Positions 16,709-25,801 of a stretch of 64,000 bases of DNA are shown in pieces. The notes beneath the pieces were generated by a model that saw only the letters and a list, made by a program, of their open reading frames with translations, searched no databases and was not told the DNA's origin. The stretch is taken from the NCBI GenBank assembly GCA_046051225.1, contig JBJOOR010000006.1:124001-188000 (forward strand). Reading direction: 5' to 3'. Source of the DNA: CAIODY01 sp046051225. Its GTDB lineage: Bacteria; Bacteroidota; Bacteroidia; Chitinophagales; CAIODY01. How positions within the stretch are numbered: position 1 is the first letter of the stretch; every line of letters starts with the position of its first letter. The position numbers were made by a program, and so were the translations under genes.

Positions 16709-17746
16709 TTATCTCGGTATTTCAATTTCTTTAATAATATCTTCAATAATCTTTTTAGGTTCAAAGCCTTCCATTTCTTTTTCGGGTGTAAGAATAATGC
16801 GATGATTAAGTATTTCAAAAGTTACATCTCTAATATCATCAGGCGTTACAAACTCTCTGCCTTTGATAGCTGCCATTGCCTTACACGATTTTAAAATAGC
16901 CATTGATGCCCGTGGCGAAGCACCTAAAAAAAGGTAAGGATGGTTTCTTGTATTCACCACTATCTTAGCAATATAATCTACCAATTCATCTTTAATAAAA
17001 ATGTTTTGAATAGTATCTTTCATCTTCTTTAAATCAACAGGTGTAATTACGGCTTCTACTTGCTCAACGTTGGCTTGATTAAAATCTTCTTTAAAGCGTT
17101 GTAGTATTAATTTTTCTTCGTTTAAGTTAGGGTAATCAACCATTATTCTAAACTGAAATCTATCTAATTGAGCTTCGGGCAATTTATAAGTTCCCTCTTG
17201 TTCAATAGGGTTTTGTGTAGCCAATACCATAAACGGAAAATCTAAAATATGCGTAGCGCCATCCACCGTTACTTGTTGTTCTTCCATCACCTCAAATAAA
17301 GCTGCTTGGGTTTTTGCAGGCGAACGATTAATTTCATCAATCAATACAATATTCGAAAATATAGGCCCACGACTGAAATAAAATTCAGATGTTTTCATGT
17401 TAAATACCGATGTGCCTACCACATCCGTAGGCATTAAATCGGGCGTAAATTGTATTCTATTAAAATTTACATGAATTGTTTTAGCTAATAATTTTGCCAT
17501 TAATGTTTTGGCAATGCCAGGCATTCCTTCCATCAATACATGCCCACCTGTAAGCAAAGCAATAATCATTAAATCAATAGTTTTATCTTGCCCCACAATT
17601 ACTTTTTGCATTTCTCTTTTAATTAAATAAACACTTTCGGTAAGTTTATTTAATTCAGTAGTGGATACTTTAAATGCAGATTGCATAGCTGCTTCAGCCA
17701 CATTTTCTACAGTTGCATCGGGTGTTATTTCATTATTCAAATCCAT
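16709..17746 (-). CDS. MoxR-type AAA+ ATPase
   Basis: A cytoplasmic AAA+ chaperone-like ATPase of 345 aa. Walker A is GMPGIAKT (74-81), Walker B is VLIDEINRSPAKTQ (about 135-148), sensor 1 lies in LATQNPIEQEGT and sensor 2 in GASPRASMAI. MoxR proteins help mature partner proteins with von Willebrand A domains; in Bacteroidota they usually sit with DUF58 and BatA-E genes, which are absent here. It lies between yraN (21 bp upstream) and ung (6 bp downstream) on the same strand. Confidence 0.92.
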   Translation of the reverse strand: MDLNNEITPDATVENVAEAAMQSAFKVSTTELNKLTESVYLIKREMQKVIVGQDKTIDLMIIALLTGGHVLMEGMPGIAKTLMAKLLAKTIHVNFNRIQFTPDLMPTDVVGTSVFNMKTSEFYFSRGPIFSNIVLIDEINRSPAKTQAALFEVMEEQQVTVDGATHILDFPFMVLATQNPIEQEGTYKLPEAQLDRFQFRIMVDYPNLNEEKLILQRFKEDFNQANVEQVEAVITPVDLKKMKDTIQNIFIKDELVDYIAKIVVNTRNHPYLFLGASPRASMAILKSCKAMAAIKGREFVTPDDIRDVTFEILNHRIILTPEKEMEGFEPKKIIEDIIKEIEIPR

Positions 17747-17767
17747 TGTATAATTTGTTTTTTTTAA

Positions 17768-18139
17768 TTAATTGTAAGGATAAAATGCATCCTTAATATG
17801 ATATATTTCGGGTTCGGGTATTTTATTGGTAATAGAAATAATATCAAATCGTACATCCATATTCAATCTTGTTTTTTGAATATAGCCTTCGGCTAATCTT
17901 TGATATTGTCGTTGTTTTGCCTTGTTTACAGCCATTTCGGGTTCGCCATATCTATTGCTACTTCTGGTTTTTACTTCGGCAAAAACCAAATCAGTTTTAT
18001 CTTTAGCAATAATATCAACTTCGGCTTGCCCATATCGCCAATTGGTTTCTAAAATAATATAGCCGTGAGATTCTAAAAATTTCACGGCTACATTTTCGCC
18101 AGCATCACCTATTTGTTTATTGCTTAAATTATTTTCCAT
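17768..18139 (-). CDS. yraN: YraN family endonuclease-like protein (UPF0102)
   Basis: A 123-aa protein with the restriction-endonuclease-like core of the YraN family: GENVAVKFLESHGY, NWRYGQAEVDIIAKD and LVFAEVKTR, supplying the D-ExK pattern of PD-(D/E)XK nucleases. Length is typical. Function is not well established; relatives are linked to DNA recombination or repair. It is transcribed with moxR and ung. No signal peptide. Confidence 0.9.
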   Translation of the reverse strand: MENNLSNKQIGDAGENVAVKFLESHGYIILETNWRYGQAEVDIIAKDKTDLVFAEVKTRSSNRYGEPEMAVNKAKQRQYQRLAEGYIQKTRLNMDVRFDIISITNKIPEPEIYHIKDAFYPYN

Positions 18140-18227
18140 TTAAAAAAGAAATGATGAATGTTACTTTATGGACTTATGCTATTTGTATTCCCTAATAACC
18201 ATTAACCAACAACTAATAACTTTTAGC

Positions 18228-18956
18228 CTATCCATACAATTCATAATGCACCGATTCTTTACCATAGCCCATAGCAGCTAATCTATCTTTGGCTTCGTTA
18301 ATCATCGCTGTCCAACCACACAACATAAATTTGCATGGGCGTTTATCAGCAAACATTTTTTCATAAACGGCATGTACATATCCTTTTTCACCTTTCCAAT
18401 TTTCATCACCACGGCTTAATACAGGAATGAATTTAAAGTTGGGCATATCTTTTTCCAACTGTTCCATTTCGGCACGATATAAAATATCAGTTTCTACTCT
18501 GGTTCCAAAAATCATATAAATGTTTTTGTAAGGTTTGCCAGTACGATAAAAATCTTTAATCATACTACGAAAAGGGGCAATACCAGTGCCTGTGGCAATA
18601 AAACAAATATCCTGTTCAACAGGATGATGCATAGTAAATTTACCTAATGGTCCTCTCATCGGCACATCCATTCCTTCTTTAATATGGTCGAATAAATAGG
18701 TAGTGCCAGCACCATTTACAGCCAATACAATTACCAATTCAATTTTGTTAGTTCCATTTGGTTCAGATGCAATAGAATAACTTCTCCAACGCAAATTCTT
18801 TTTTTCATGAATTGGCAAATCCATAGTTACAAACTGACCAGGGGTAAAATCGAAATTTTCTACTTCAGGAAATTCGATAAAATACTTTCTTGTGTTATGT
18901 GTTTCTTGTTCAATTTTATAAAATACTCCTTTTTTCCAAGTTAAGTCGGCAGCCAT
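18228..18956 (-). CDS. Ferredoxin-NADP reductase-like FAD oxidoreductase
   Basis: A 242-aa flavoprotein of the ferredoxin-NADP reductase fold. RWRSYSIASEP binds FAD, GPLGKFTM the flavin phosphate, and ATGTGIAPFRSMI the nicotinamide nucleotide; the protein ends HYELYG, close to the usual C-terminal aromatic position of this family. There is no ferredoxin domain fused. The electron partner is not in view. The gene is monocistronic with a possible -7 box (TATTTTCG, minus strand, 19003-19010). Confidence 0.88.
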   Translation of the reverse strand: MAADLTWKKGVFYKIEQETHNTRKYFIEFPEVENFDFTPGQFVTMDLPIHEKKNLRWRSYSIASEPNGTNKIELVIVLAVNGAGTTYLFDHIKEGMDVPMRGPLGKFTMHHPVEQDICFIATGTGIAPFRSMIKDFYRTGKPYKNIYMIFGTRVETDILYRAEMEQLEKDMPNFKFIPVLSRGDENWKGEKGYVHAVYEKMFADKRPCKFMLCGWTAMINEAKDRLAAMGYGKESVHYELYG

Positions 18957-19086
18957 TTGTGTAATATATTTTTTTAGTGATGATTAATTTTTTTTAAGCG
19001 CTCGAAAATAGGCAAATAAATTTTTTAAAAAAGATTTTTTTTATGAAGTTTCAAAAGTATTTTTAATCATTACAAAAACAGATAAC

Positions 19087-19725
19087 ATGAAACAGTTTTT
19101 AGTGCAGATTTATAAACGAAAATGGTTACTAGTATTGCTATTATTTATAAAAATAATGGTTGCTATTTATGTTTTTCGAGTTCCGTTGTTAAGATTAACA
19201 GGCAATATTTTAATTAAACAAGATGCATTAAAAACTTGCGATGCCATATTTGTATTAAGCGGCAACGCCACTGATAGAGCCCCCGAAGCAGCTTTATTAT
19301 ACAAACAAGGAATAGCAAAAAAAATAATTTGTACAGGTGGTAATCAAACTGGCGATTTTAAAATATTGGGCTTAAAAGAATTAGAATCGGATATGATTAG
19401 ATTACGATTATTACAATTAAACATTCCCGATTCGGCAATCGTGGTTATTCATCAAGGTACTAGCACATTTGAAGAAAGCCAAGTGATAAAATTGTATTGC
19501 GAAAAAAATAAAATAAAATTAGCAACCATTGTTAGCAGTGCATTTCATACCCGACGAATTTATTCTGTATTCGGTAAAGCATTTTTAAATTCAGCAACTA
19601 AAATAATGGTTCATGCATCGCCTTCGCAAAGCTATAATATTGATGAATGGTGGAAAAATGAATATGGTTTGTTGGCAGTGTATGATGAATATATTAAGCT
19701 AGGTTATTATGCATTGAAACATTAA
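19087..19725 (+). CDS. YdcF/SanA-like DUF218 envelope protein
   Basis: A 212-aa protein with one N-terminal membrane span (about 12-32) and a DUF218 domain: DAIFVLSGNATDRAPEAALLY, ICTGGN, and the catalytic-looking tail segment ATIVSSAFHTRRI. The family (YdcF, SanA, ElyC) acts in the envelope, and ElyC is linked to peptidoglycan or lipid carrier metabolism. The C-terminal domain should face the periplasm. Function in Bacteroidota is not known. Monocistronic, 94 bp before lysA. Confidence 0.85.
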   Translation: MKQFLVQIYKRKWLLVLLLFIKIMVAIYVFRVPLLRLTGNILIKQDALKTCDAIFVLSGNATDRAPEAALLYKQGIAKKIICTGGNQTGDFKILGLKELESDMIRLRLLQLNIPDSAIVVIHQGTSTFEESQVIKLYCEKNKIKLATIVSSAFHTRRIYSVFGKAFLNSATKIMVHASPSQSYNIDEWWKNEYGLLAVYDEYIKLGYYALKH

Positions 19726-19780
19726 ATTTCAAACAATACATATTTGTATTTCATACATTCATTTCTAACGCTATAAATAG

Positions 19781-19788
19781 TACATTTG
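19781..19788 (+). promoter_or_regulatory. Promoter -7 box of lysA
   Basis: TACATTTG, a perfect TAnnTTTG match 31 bp before the lysA ATG. No lysine riboswitch is recognisable in the short leader. Confidence 0.6.
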
Positions 19789-19819
19789 TGGCTCAATTTT
19801 TTTCCAAAAATTTTATTTT

Positions 19820-21025
19820 ATGATTAGTAATGAAATGATGCTACAAGCAGCATCTAAATTTGGCTTGCCGTTGTATCTATACGATACCGAAAAAATGCAA
19901 ACACAATACAGTCACCTACAAACCGAATTAGGCAGCCATGTTAAATTCTTTTATGCTTGTAAGGCTTTATCTAATATAAATGTGTTAAAGCATTTTCAAA
20001 AGATGGGGTCGGGGCTAGATTGTGTAAGTATAAACGAAGTACAATTAGGCTTAAAGGCTGGTTTTGAAATTTCTAAAATAATATTTACACCTAATAGTGT
20101 AGCTTTTACTGAAATTGAAGAAGCTATTGCATTAGGTGTAAATGTGAATATAGATAGCATCACTATTTTAGAACAATTTGGAGCTAAATACCATGATACA
20201 TATCCTGTATGTATTCGCTTCAATCCACATATAATGGCTGGTGGCAATTATAAAATATCTACAGGTCATGTAGATAGTAAGTTTGGTATATCAGTACATC
20301 AATTGCGCCATGTAGAGCGATTAGTAAAATCGATGAATATAAATGTGCAAGGCTTACACATGCACACAGGTAGCGAAATAAAAGATGTAAGTGTATTTAA
20401 AAGTGGGTTAGAAATAATGTTTGATTTAGCTTCTCATTTTCCTAATATTAAATTCGTTGATTTAGGCAGTGGCTTTAAAGTACCTTATAAAGCTGATGAA
20501 GAAGGCACTGATATTAAAGCATTGGGCATTATATTGCACGATGCAATGGCAGAATATAAAGCCGATACAGGAAAAGAAATTGAGATATGGTTTGAACCAG
20601 GCAAATATTTAGTAAGTGAATCAGGTTCGTTTTTAGTTAATACTAATATTATTAAACATACCACCGCTACAGTATTTGCAGGTATCAATAGTGGCTTCAA
20701 TCATTTAATTCGACCTATGTTTTATGATGCTTATCATCATATCGAAAACATAAGCAATGTAGGCGGTGCTATGCGTATATACACTGTGGTAGGCAATATT
20801 TGCGAAACGGATACTTTTGCTTGGGATAGAAAAATTAGCGAAATACACGAAGGCGATATATTATGCTTTAAAAATGCTGGAGCTTATGGATTTGAAATGA
20901 GCAGCAACTTTAATAGCCGATTTAAGCCAGCCGAAGCATGGTTGCATAATGGTAAATTAGAATTGATAAGAGAACGAGATACTTTTGAAGATTTATTGCG
21001 TAAACAAGTAGAAGTAAATGTATAA
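19820..21025 (+). CDS. lysA: Diaminopimelate decarboxylase
   Basis: Makes L-lysine from meso-diaminopimelate with PLP in the cytoplasm. The 401-aa protein carries the PLP lysine in FYACKAL (Lys48), the glycine-rich phosphate loop region DLGSGF, HTGSEIK, the EPGKYLV motif and the C-terminal active-site tail CETDTFAWDR, where Cys and Asp contact the substrate. Length is normal. Alanine racemase and carboxynorspermidine decarboxylase are the alternative folds, but HMHTGSEI and CETDTF favour LysA. It ends at a terminator shared with rpsA. Confidence 0.95.
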   Translation: MISNEMMLQAASKFGLPLYLYDTEKMQTQYSHLQTELGSHVKFFYACKALSNINVLKHFQKMGSGLDCVSINEVQLGLKAGFEISKIIFTPNSVAFTEIEEAIALGVNVNIDSITILEQFGAKYHDTYPVCIRFNPHIMAGGNYKISTGHVDSKFGISVHQLRHVERLVKSMNINVQGLHMHTGSEIKDVSVFKSGLEIMFDLASHFPNIKFVDLGSGFKVPYKADEEGTDIKALGIILHDAMAEYKADTGKEIEIWFEPGKYLVSESGSFLVNTNIIKHTTATVFAGINSGFNHLIRPMFYDAYHHIENISNVGGAMRIYTVVGNICETDTFAWDRKISEIHEGDILCFKNAGAYGFEMSSNFNSRFKPAEAWLHNGKLELIRERDTFEDLLRKQVEVNV

Positions 21026-21045
21026 TTTTTTAAAAAAAATCAATA

Positions 21046-21079
21046 AAAAAGCCGCTTTGAATTAATCAAAGCGGCTTTT
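21046..21079. terminator. Bidirectional terminator between lysA and rpsA
   Basis: Stem AAAAAGCCGCTTTGA / TCAAAGCGGCTTTT with a 4-nt loop, between convergent genes. Confidence 0.9.
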
Positions 21080-21098
21080 ATTTTTTGAAACGATAAAA

Positions 21099-22904
21099 TT
21101 ATTTTCCTTCGTTTTTATCCATTGTTTCTTTCAATTTACTTAAAGCTTCAATATCTCCCATAGTTGATTTTTTAGCTTTTTCGTTTATTGTTTTTACTGA
21201 ATCTTTGGTACGTTTTTCTTCTGCAACTTTTTCGCCTTCTTCTGCAACTCTAGTTGCATTTTTAGCATCAGTTACAATTTTAGAATGAGATAACAAGATA
21301 CGTTTATCACTTTTTTCAAATTCTAAAATTTTAAAATCCATTGTTTCGTCTAATTCAGCATTCTTACCATTTTCTTTTTTCAAATGTTTTATTGGAGCAT
21401 ATCCTTCTAAACCATATTGTAATTGAATGGTAGCACCTTTATCGTCCTTACGAACAATAGTGCCTTGATGAATAGAACCAACAGGGAAGATAGATTCAAA
21501 AGTATCCCAAGGATCTTCTTCTAATTGTTTGTGTCCTAACGACATTTTACGATTTTCAATATCAAGATTTAAAACTATTACATCTATTTCGCTACCTACT
21601 TTTGCAAATTCATTTGCATGGTGATAACGTTTTGTCCAGCTTAAATCGCTAATATGAACCATACCACCTATACCAGCTTCAAATTCAACAAATATTCCGT
21701 AGTTAGTTACATTTTTAACTGTTCCTTTATGTTTGCTACCTACAGGGTATTTATCGGCAATGCTGCTCCAAGGATCGGTAGTCATTTGTTTAAAGCTCAA
21801 CGACATTTTGCGTTGTTCTTTATCTAATGCTACAATCTTAGTTTCGTATTCATCGCCTAATTTAAAGAATTCTTTAGCATTAACAGGTTGGTTGCTCCAT
21901 CCTAATTCAGATACATGCAACAATCCTTCAATACCTGGTTTAATTTCTAAAAATGCACCATATTCTTCAATGTTAACCACTTTACCTTTAATAGTACCAC
22001 CTTCTACCATTTCGGCAGGTAATACTTCCCAAGGATGTGGGGTTAATTGTTTTAAACCTAAACTGATACGTTTTTTCTCATCAGTAAAGCCTAATACAAC
22101 TACATTTAATTTTTGGTTCATTTGCAATATTTCATTTGGATGCGAAATACGACCCCATGAAATATCAGTAATGTATAATAAGCCATCAATACCACCTAAA
22201 TCGATAAATGCACCAAAATCAGTAATGTTTTTAACTGTACCTTCTAACACCTGACCAACTTCCATTTGTCCGATGATTTCAGCACGTTGGCTTTCAATAT
22301 CGCTTTCAATTAATGCTTTGTGCGATACTACTGCATTTTTAATTACTTCGTTAATCTTCACTACTTTAAATTCCATGTTTTTACCTACATAACCATCATA
22401 ATCAGTTACTGGTTTAACATCAATTTGCGAACCTGGTAGGAAAGTTTCTAAACCGAAAATATCTACAATCAAACCACCCTTAGTTTTGCTGGTGATAAGA
22501 CCTGTAACAATAATTCCAGTAGAATGAGCACTAACGATTTGCTCCCAAGCTTTAGCCAATTTAGCATTCTTACGAGAAAGAATTAATTGACCTAACTTGT
22601 CTTCTTTGCTTAAAACATACACTTCAATCTCGTCGCCGATTTTGATAGATGGCATGTCACGGAATTCGTTCAAAGGAACTAATCCGTCTGATTTAAAACC
22701 AATGTTTACTACAACATCAGTCTTTGAAATTCCAACGATTGTACCTGTTACAATTTCGTTGTTGTTTATAGCTTTAAATGTACCATCGTACATGTTTGCC
22801 ATAGATTCTACTTCTTGAGTAGAATAAGTGTTTGCACTACGTTTGTCAACGTTCCAGTTGAAATCGTCGTGTGCGGTTTGGTTAATGTTTGTTGTTTCTG
22901 TCAA
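21099..22904 (-). CDS. rpsA: 30S ribosomal protein S1
   Basis: Binds mRNA on the small subunit. The 601-aa protein contains six S1 RNA-binding repeats, each visible as a GTV-type strand followed by GAFIDLG, GAFLEIKPGIEGLLHVSEL, GIFVEFEAGIGGMVHISDL and similar loops, and ends in a charged tail. Most unusual is the start: no ATG occurs before residue 35 or so, and the frame begins at TTG (22902-22904), preceded by a strong Shine-Dalgarno sequence 9 nt away. The N-terminus then reads MTETTNINQTAHDDFNWNVD, in keeping with S1 of related bacteria. A promoter box lies about 40 bp upstream. Confidence 0.96.
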   Translation of the reverse strand: MTETTNINQTAHDDFNWNVDKRSANTYSTQEVESMANMYDGTFKAINNNEIVTGTIVGISKTDVVVNIGFKSDGLVPLNEFRDMPSIKIGDEIEVYVLSKEDKLGQLILSRKNAKLAKAWEQIVSAHSTGIIVTGLITSKTKGGLIVDIFGLETFLPGSQIDVKPVTDYDGYVGKNMEFKVVKINEVIKNAVVSHKALIESDIESQRAEIIGQMEVGQVLEGTVKNITDFGAFIDLGGIDGLLYITDISWGRISHPNEILQMNQKLNVVVLGFTDEKKRISLGLKQLTPHPWEVLPAEMVEGGTIKGKVVNIEEYGAFLEIKPGIEGLLHVSELGWSNQPVNAKEFFKLGDEYETKIVALDKEQRKMSLSFKQMTTDPWSSIADKYPVGSKHKGTVKNVTNYGIFVEFEAGIGGMVHISDLSWTKRYHHANEFAKVGSEIDVIVLNLDIENRKMSLGHKQLEEDPWDTFESIFPVGSIHQGTIVRKDDKGATIQLQYGLEGYAPIKHLKKENGKNAELDETMDFKILEFEKSDKRILLSHSKIVTDAKNATRVAEEGEKVAEEKRTKDSVKTINEKAKKSTMGDIEALSKLKETMDKNEGK

Positions 22905-22913
22905 GTTTTGTTT

Positions 22914-22922
22914 CCTCCTTTT
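22914..22922 (-). promoter_or_regulatory. Full Shine-Dalgarno sequence of rpsA
   Basis: On the minus strand AAAAGGAGG, 9 nt before the TTG start codon. It is the only start in this window with such a clear ribosome-binding site, in a phylum where the anti-Shine-Dalgarno end of 16S rRNA is normally masked by bS21, bS18 and bS6. Confidence 0.85.
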
Positions 22923-22943
22923 GTGAAAAAATATTTTGGACGG

Positions 22944-22951
22944 CGAAGATA
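22944..22951 (-). promoter_or_regulatory. Promoter -7 box of rpsA
   Basis: Minus-strand TATCTTCG, one change from TAnnTTTG, giving a predicted leader of about 35 nt that contains the Shine-Dalgarno site. Confidence 0.55.
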
Positions 22952-23067
22952 GTGCTATTTTATTAAAATAAAAATTAATTTTTACGTCCCTTAACTTTAT
23001 TTATTTTTTTATTGAAAATTAACTTCGGAATTCAATATTCTATGTTGAATTTACAGTTTATGTGCTG

Positions 23068-25593
23068 CTATTTTAATGTATTTAAAACCTGCATCAATTC
23101 TGCTTCGGTTTTGTATTTTACATCACGGGCTTTGCTGCCATTATTAGGGCCTACAATGCCAGCAGCTTCTAATTGGTCCATAATTCTACCAGCACGGTTA
23201 TAACCTAATTTCATTCGGCGCTGTATCAATGATGTAGAGCCTTGCTGATGTTGCACAATTATTTTTGCAGCTTCTTCAAAAAATTCATCACGTTCGCCAC
23301 CCAAATCAATATCGCCTTTGTTAGGGTCGTTAGGATCTTCGTATTCAGGTAAATAATGTGCTGTAGCATAACCTTGTTGGCGGCTAATATGCTCTGTAAT
23401 TTTTTCAATTTCAGGAGTATCACAAAAAGCACATTGTACACGAATTAATTCGCCACCATTTGAAATCAACATATCACCTTTACCAATTAATTGCTCGGCT
23501 CCGCCAGTATCTAAAATAGTTCGGCTATCAATTTTAGATGAAACCTTAAAGGCAATACGGGCAGGGAAGTTGGCTTTAATCGTTCCTGTAATAATATTTA
23601 CAGATGGACGTTGTGTTGCTAAAATTAAATGTATGCCCACTGCTCTTGCCAACTGTGCAATACGAGCTATTGGCATTTCTACTTCTTTTCCTGCTGTCAT
23701 AATTAAATCAGCAAATTCATCAATTACAACCACAATAAAAGGTAAAAATTCATGTCCTTTATCAGGGTTCAATCGTCTATCTACAAACTTCTGATTATAC
23801 TCTTTTAAATTACGACAAGTAGCTTCTTTTAGTAAATCATATCGTCTATCCATTTCGATACAAAGCGAATTTAAAGTAGCTACCACTTTTTTTGTATCTG
23901 TAATAATTGGGTCTTCTTCGTAAGGCATTTTTGCCAAGAAATGTTTTTCAATTATTTTATAAATACTCAACTCTACTTTCTTTGGATCAACCATTACAAA
24001 TTTTAATTGCGATGGATGTTTTTTGTATAATAATGAAACCAAAATTGCATTCAGCCCTACTGACTTACCTTGCCCTGTAGCCCCTGCTACCAGCACATGT
24101 GGCATTTTTGCTAAATCAACAATAATATTTTCGTTAGCAATATTTTTACCTAATGCAATAGGCAAATCCATTTGTGCATTTTGAAATTTTTCGCTGCTTA
24201 ACAAACTACGCATCGATACCAATTCTTTTTTAATATTGGGCACTTCAATACCAATTGTGCCTTTGCCTGGAATGGGCGCAATAATACGAATACCTAATGC
24301 ACTAAGGCTTAATGCAATATCATCTTCTAAGTTTTTAATTTTAGAAATACGAACACCAGCTGCTGGTACAATTTCATACAAGGTTACGGTTGGTCCTATC
24401 GTTGCTTTTATTTTATCAATTTCAATTCCGTAATTGCGAAGCGTAGTTACAATCTGATTTTTATTTTGCTCTAATTCATCTTTTGTTACGCTTGTACTTT
24501 CCATTCCATAATCTTGCAATAAATCAAGCGTTGGAAATTTGTAATGCGATAAATCTAATGTTGGGTCGTATTTTTCAGTAATACCAATAGTGCTTCTTGT
24601 TTCGCCTTTAGGTTCATCAACTGGTGCTACAATATTTAATGCTACAGGTTCTTCGGCTGCTATTGGTTCTTCAATTTCTAATTCGGGAATAGCTGCTTCC
24701 GTTTTTTTTGCCACTTTTTCTTGTGGTTCAATTGTATTTAATTCAAATTCAACATCGCCCGAATTAGGCTTAAATAAAGGTTCTTGTGCTAATGATGGAA
24801 TAATTTCGGGTTCAATAATTTCAATATTTTGTTGCGATGTTTTTACATCATCTAAAATTGCTTCTGCTTCATTTTTCAAGCTATTATCGAAAATAAAATT
24901 GCTCTGTGTTTCATCCAATTCATCTTTCTTTTTAAAAGAAAAAGAATTAACAGCAGGCATTTTTACATTAAAATTTAGATTATAAATTACTGTTAAAAAT
25001 ATGAATAGTGTGATAATTAAATTTAAGGCTGTACCCATTGTACCTACAAAGCCATTTGTCCAAAAGTTAATAGCATCGCCCATTGCACCGCCAAATGGAA
25101 ATGGATTTTTTGCCAACACAAAACTTAATGCTGCTGCTATCCATACAATTCCGAATAGGCTAAATTGAAGAATTTTTACAACAGGAAAAACATTTTTTCG
25201 GGTTAATAAATTAAAACCCGAAGTAAAGAGAATAATAACAAAGGCAAACGATGCAATGCCAGGGCCATTGAAGAAAAATTGATGAGCAATAAATGCACCT
25301 AGCCTACCTAATTTATTTTGAACAATTACTTCTTTACCAGCAAAAAGTAAATGCCAATTAAATTGAAAAACATTAGATTGATCAGCCTTCCAAGTGGTTA
25401 AATACGAAGCAAATGCAATGCAAAGAAATGCACTGCTTAATATAAAAAACATTCCTAAAATTTTAGGAAACCTACCATCGGTAAAAAAATTACGAACAGG
25501 CATTTCGTCTTCCTGCTTAGTCTCGTTTAATTCAAAACCATCTTTTGGTTTAGGTGTTTTTTTTTCTTTCTCTTTTACTTCTTTTTTTGCCAT
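23068..25593 (-). CDS. ftsK: FtsK/SpoIIIE DNA translocase
   Basis: Pumps chromosomal DNA through the division septum. The 841-aa protein has a short charged N-terminus, four or five membrane spans (about 45-200), an acidic, proline-poor linker (about 220-345), the alpha/beta motor (about 350-765) with Walker A GATGQGKSVG near residue 505 and Walker B FIVVVIDEFADL, and the C-terminal winged-helix gamma domain (STSLIQRRMKLGYNRAGRI), which reads the polar DNA sites. Complete and of the usual size for Bacteroidota. It stands alone, upstream of rpsA on the same strand. Confidence 0.95.
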   Translation of the reverse strand: MAKKEVKEKEKKTPKPKDGFELNETKQEDEMPVRNFFTDGRFPKILGMFFILSSAFLCIAFASYLTTWKADQSNVFQFNWHLLFAGKEVIVQNKLGRLGAFIAHQFFFNGPGIASFAFVIILFTSGFNLLTRKNVFPVVKILQFSLFGIVWIAAALSFVLAKNPFPFGGAMGDAINFWTNGFVGTMGTALNLIITLFIFLTVIYNLNFNVKMPAVNSFSFKKKDELDETQSNFIFDNSLKNEAEAILDDVKTSQQNIEIIEPEIIPSLAQEPLFKPNSGDVEFELNTIEPQEKVAKKTEAAIPELEIEEPIAAEEPVALNIVAPVDEPKGETRSTIGITEKYDPTLDLSHYKFPTLDLLQDYGMESTSVTKDELEQNKNQIVTTLRNYGIEIDKIKATIGPTVTLYEIVPAAGVRISKIKNLEDDIALSLSALGIRIIAPIPGKGTIGIEVPNIKKELVSMRSLLSSEKFQNAQMDLPIALGKNIANENIIVDLAKMPHVLVAGATGQGKSVGLNAILVSLLYKKHPSQLKFVMVDPKKVELSIYKIIEKHFLAKMPYEEDPIITDTKKVVATLNSLCIEMDRRYDLLKEATCRNLKEYNQKFVDRRLNPDKGHEFLPFIVVVIDEFADLIMTAGKEVEMPIARIAQLARAVGIHLILATQRPSVNIITGTIKANFPARIAFKVSSKIDSRTILDTGGAEQLIGKGDMLISNGGELIRVQCAFCDTPEIEKITEHISRQQGYATAHYLPEYEDPNDPNKGDIDLGGERDEFFEEAAKIIVQHQQGSTSLIQRRMKLGYNRAGRIMDQLEAAGIVGPNNGSKARDVKYKTEAELMQVLNTLK

Positions 25594-25801
25594 CGAAACA
25601 AAATTAAAAATTACAGAGTGGCATTTACCATAATATAAATCGGTAGTTATAAACTAAAAGCAGTTAAGTGTATTATTTAGCGTAACAAATCGCCTTGTAA
25701 AGCATATTAAAATTAGCAACCTTTTTGTAGAAAAGTAAAAGGAATTTAAAAAGTATTAAAACTTTCAACCATTTTTGTATTCTTACAAAATAATTTAACA
25801 A

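Noticed and set aside
21733..22254. 173-codon plus-strand ORF inside rpsA
   Set aside because: Antisense shadow of six conserved S1 domains, with no promoter or recognisable protein.
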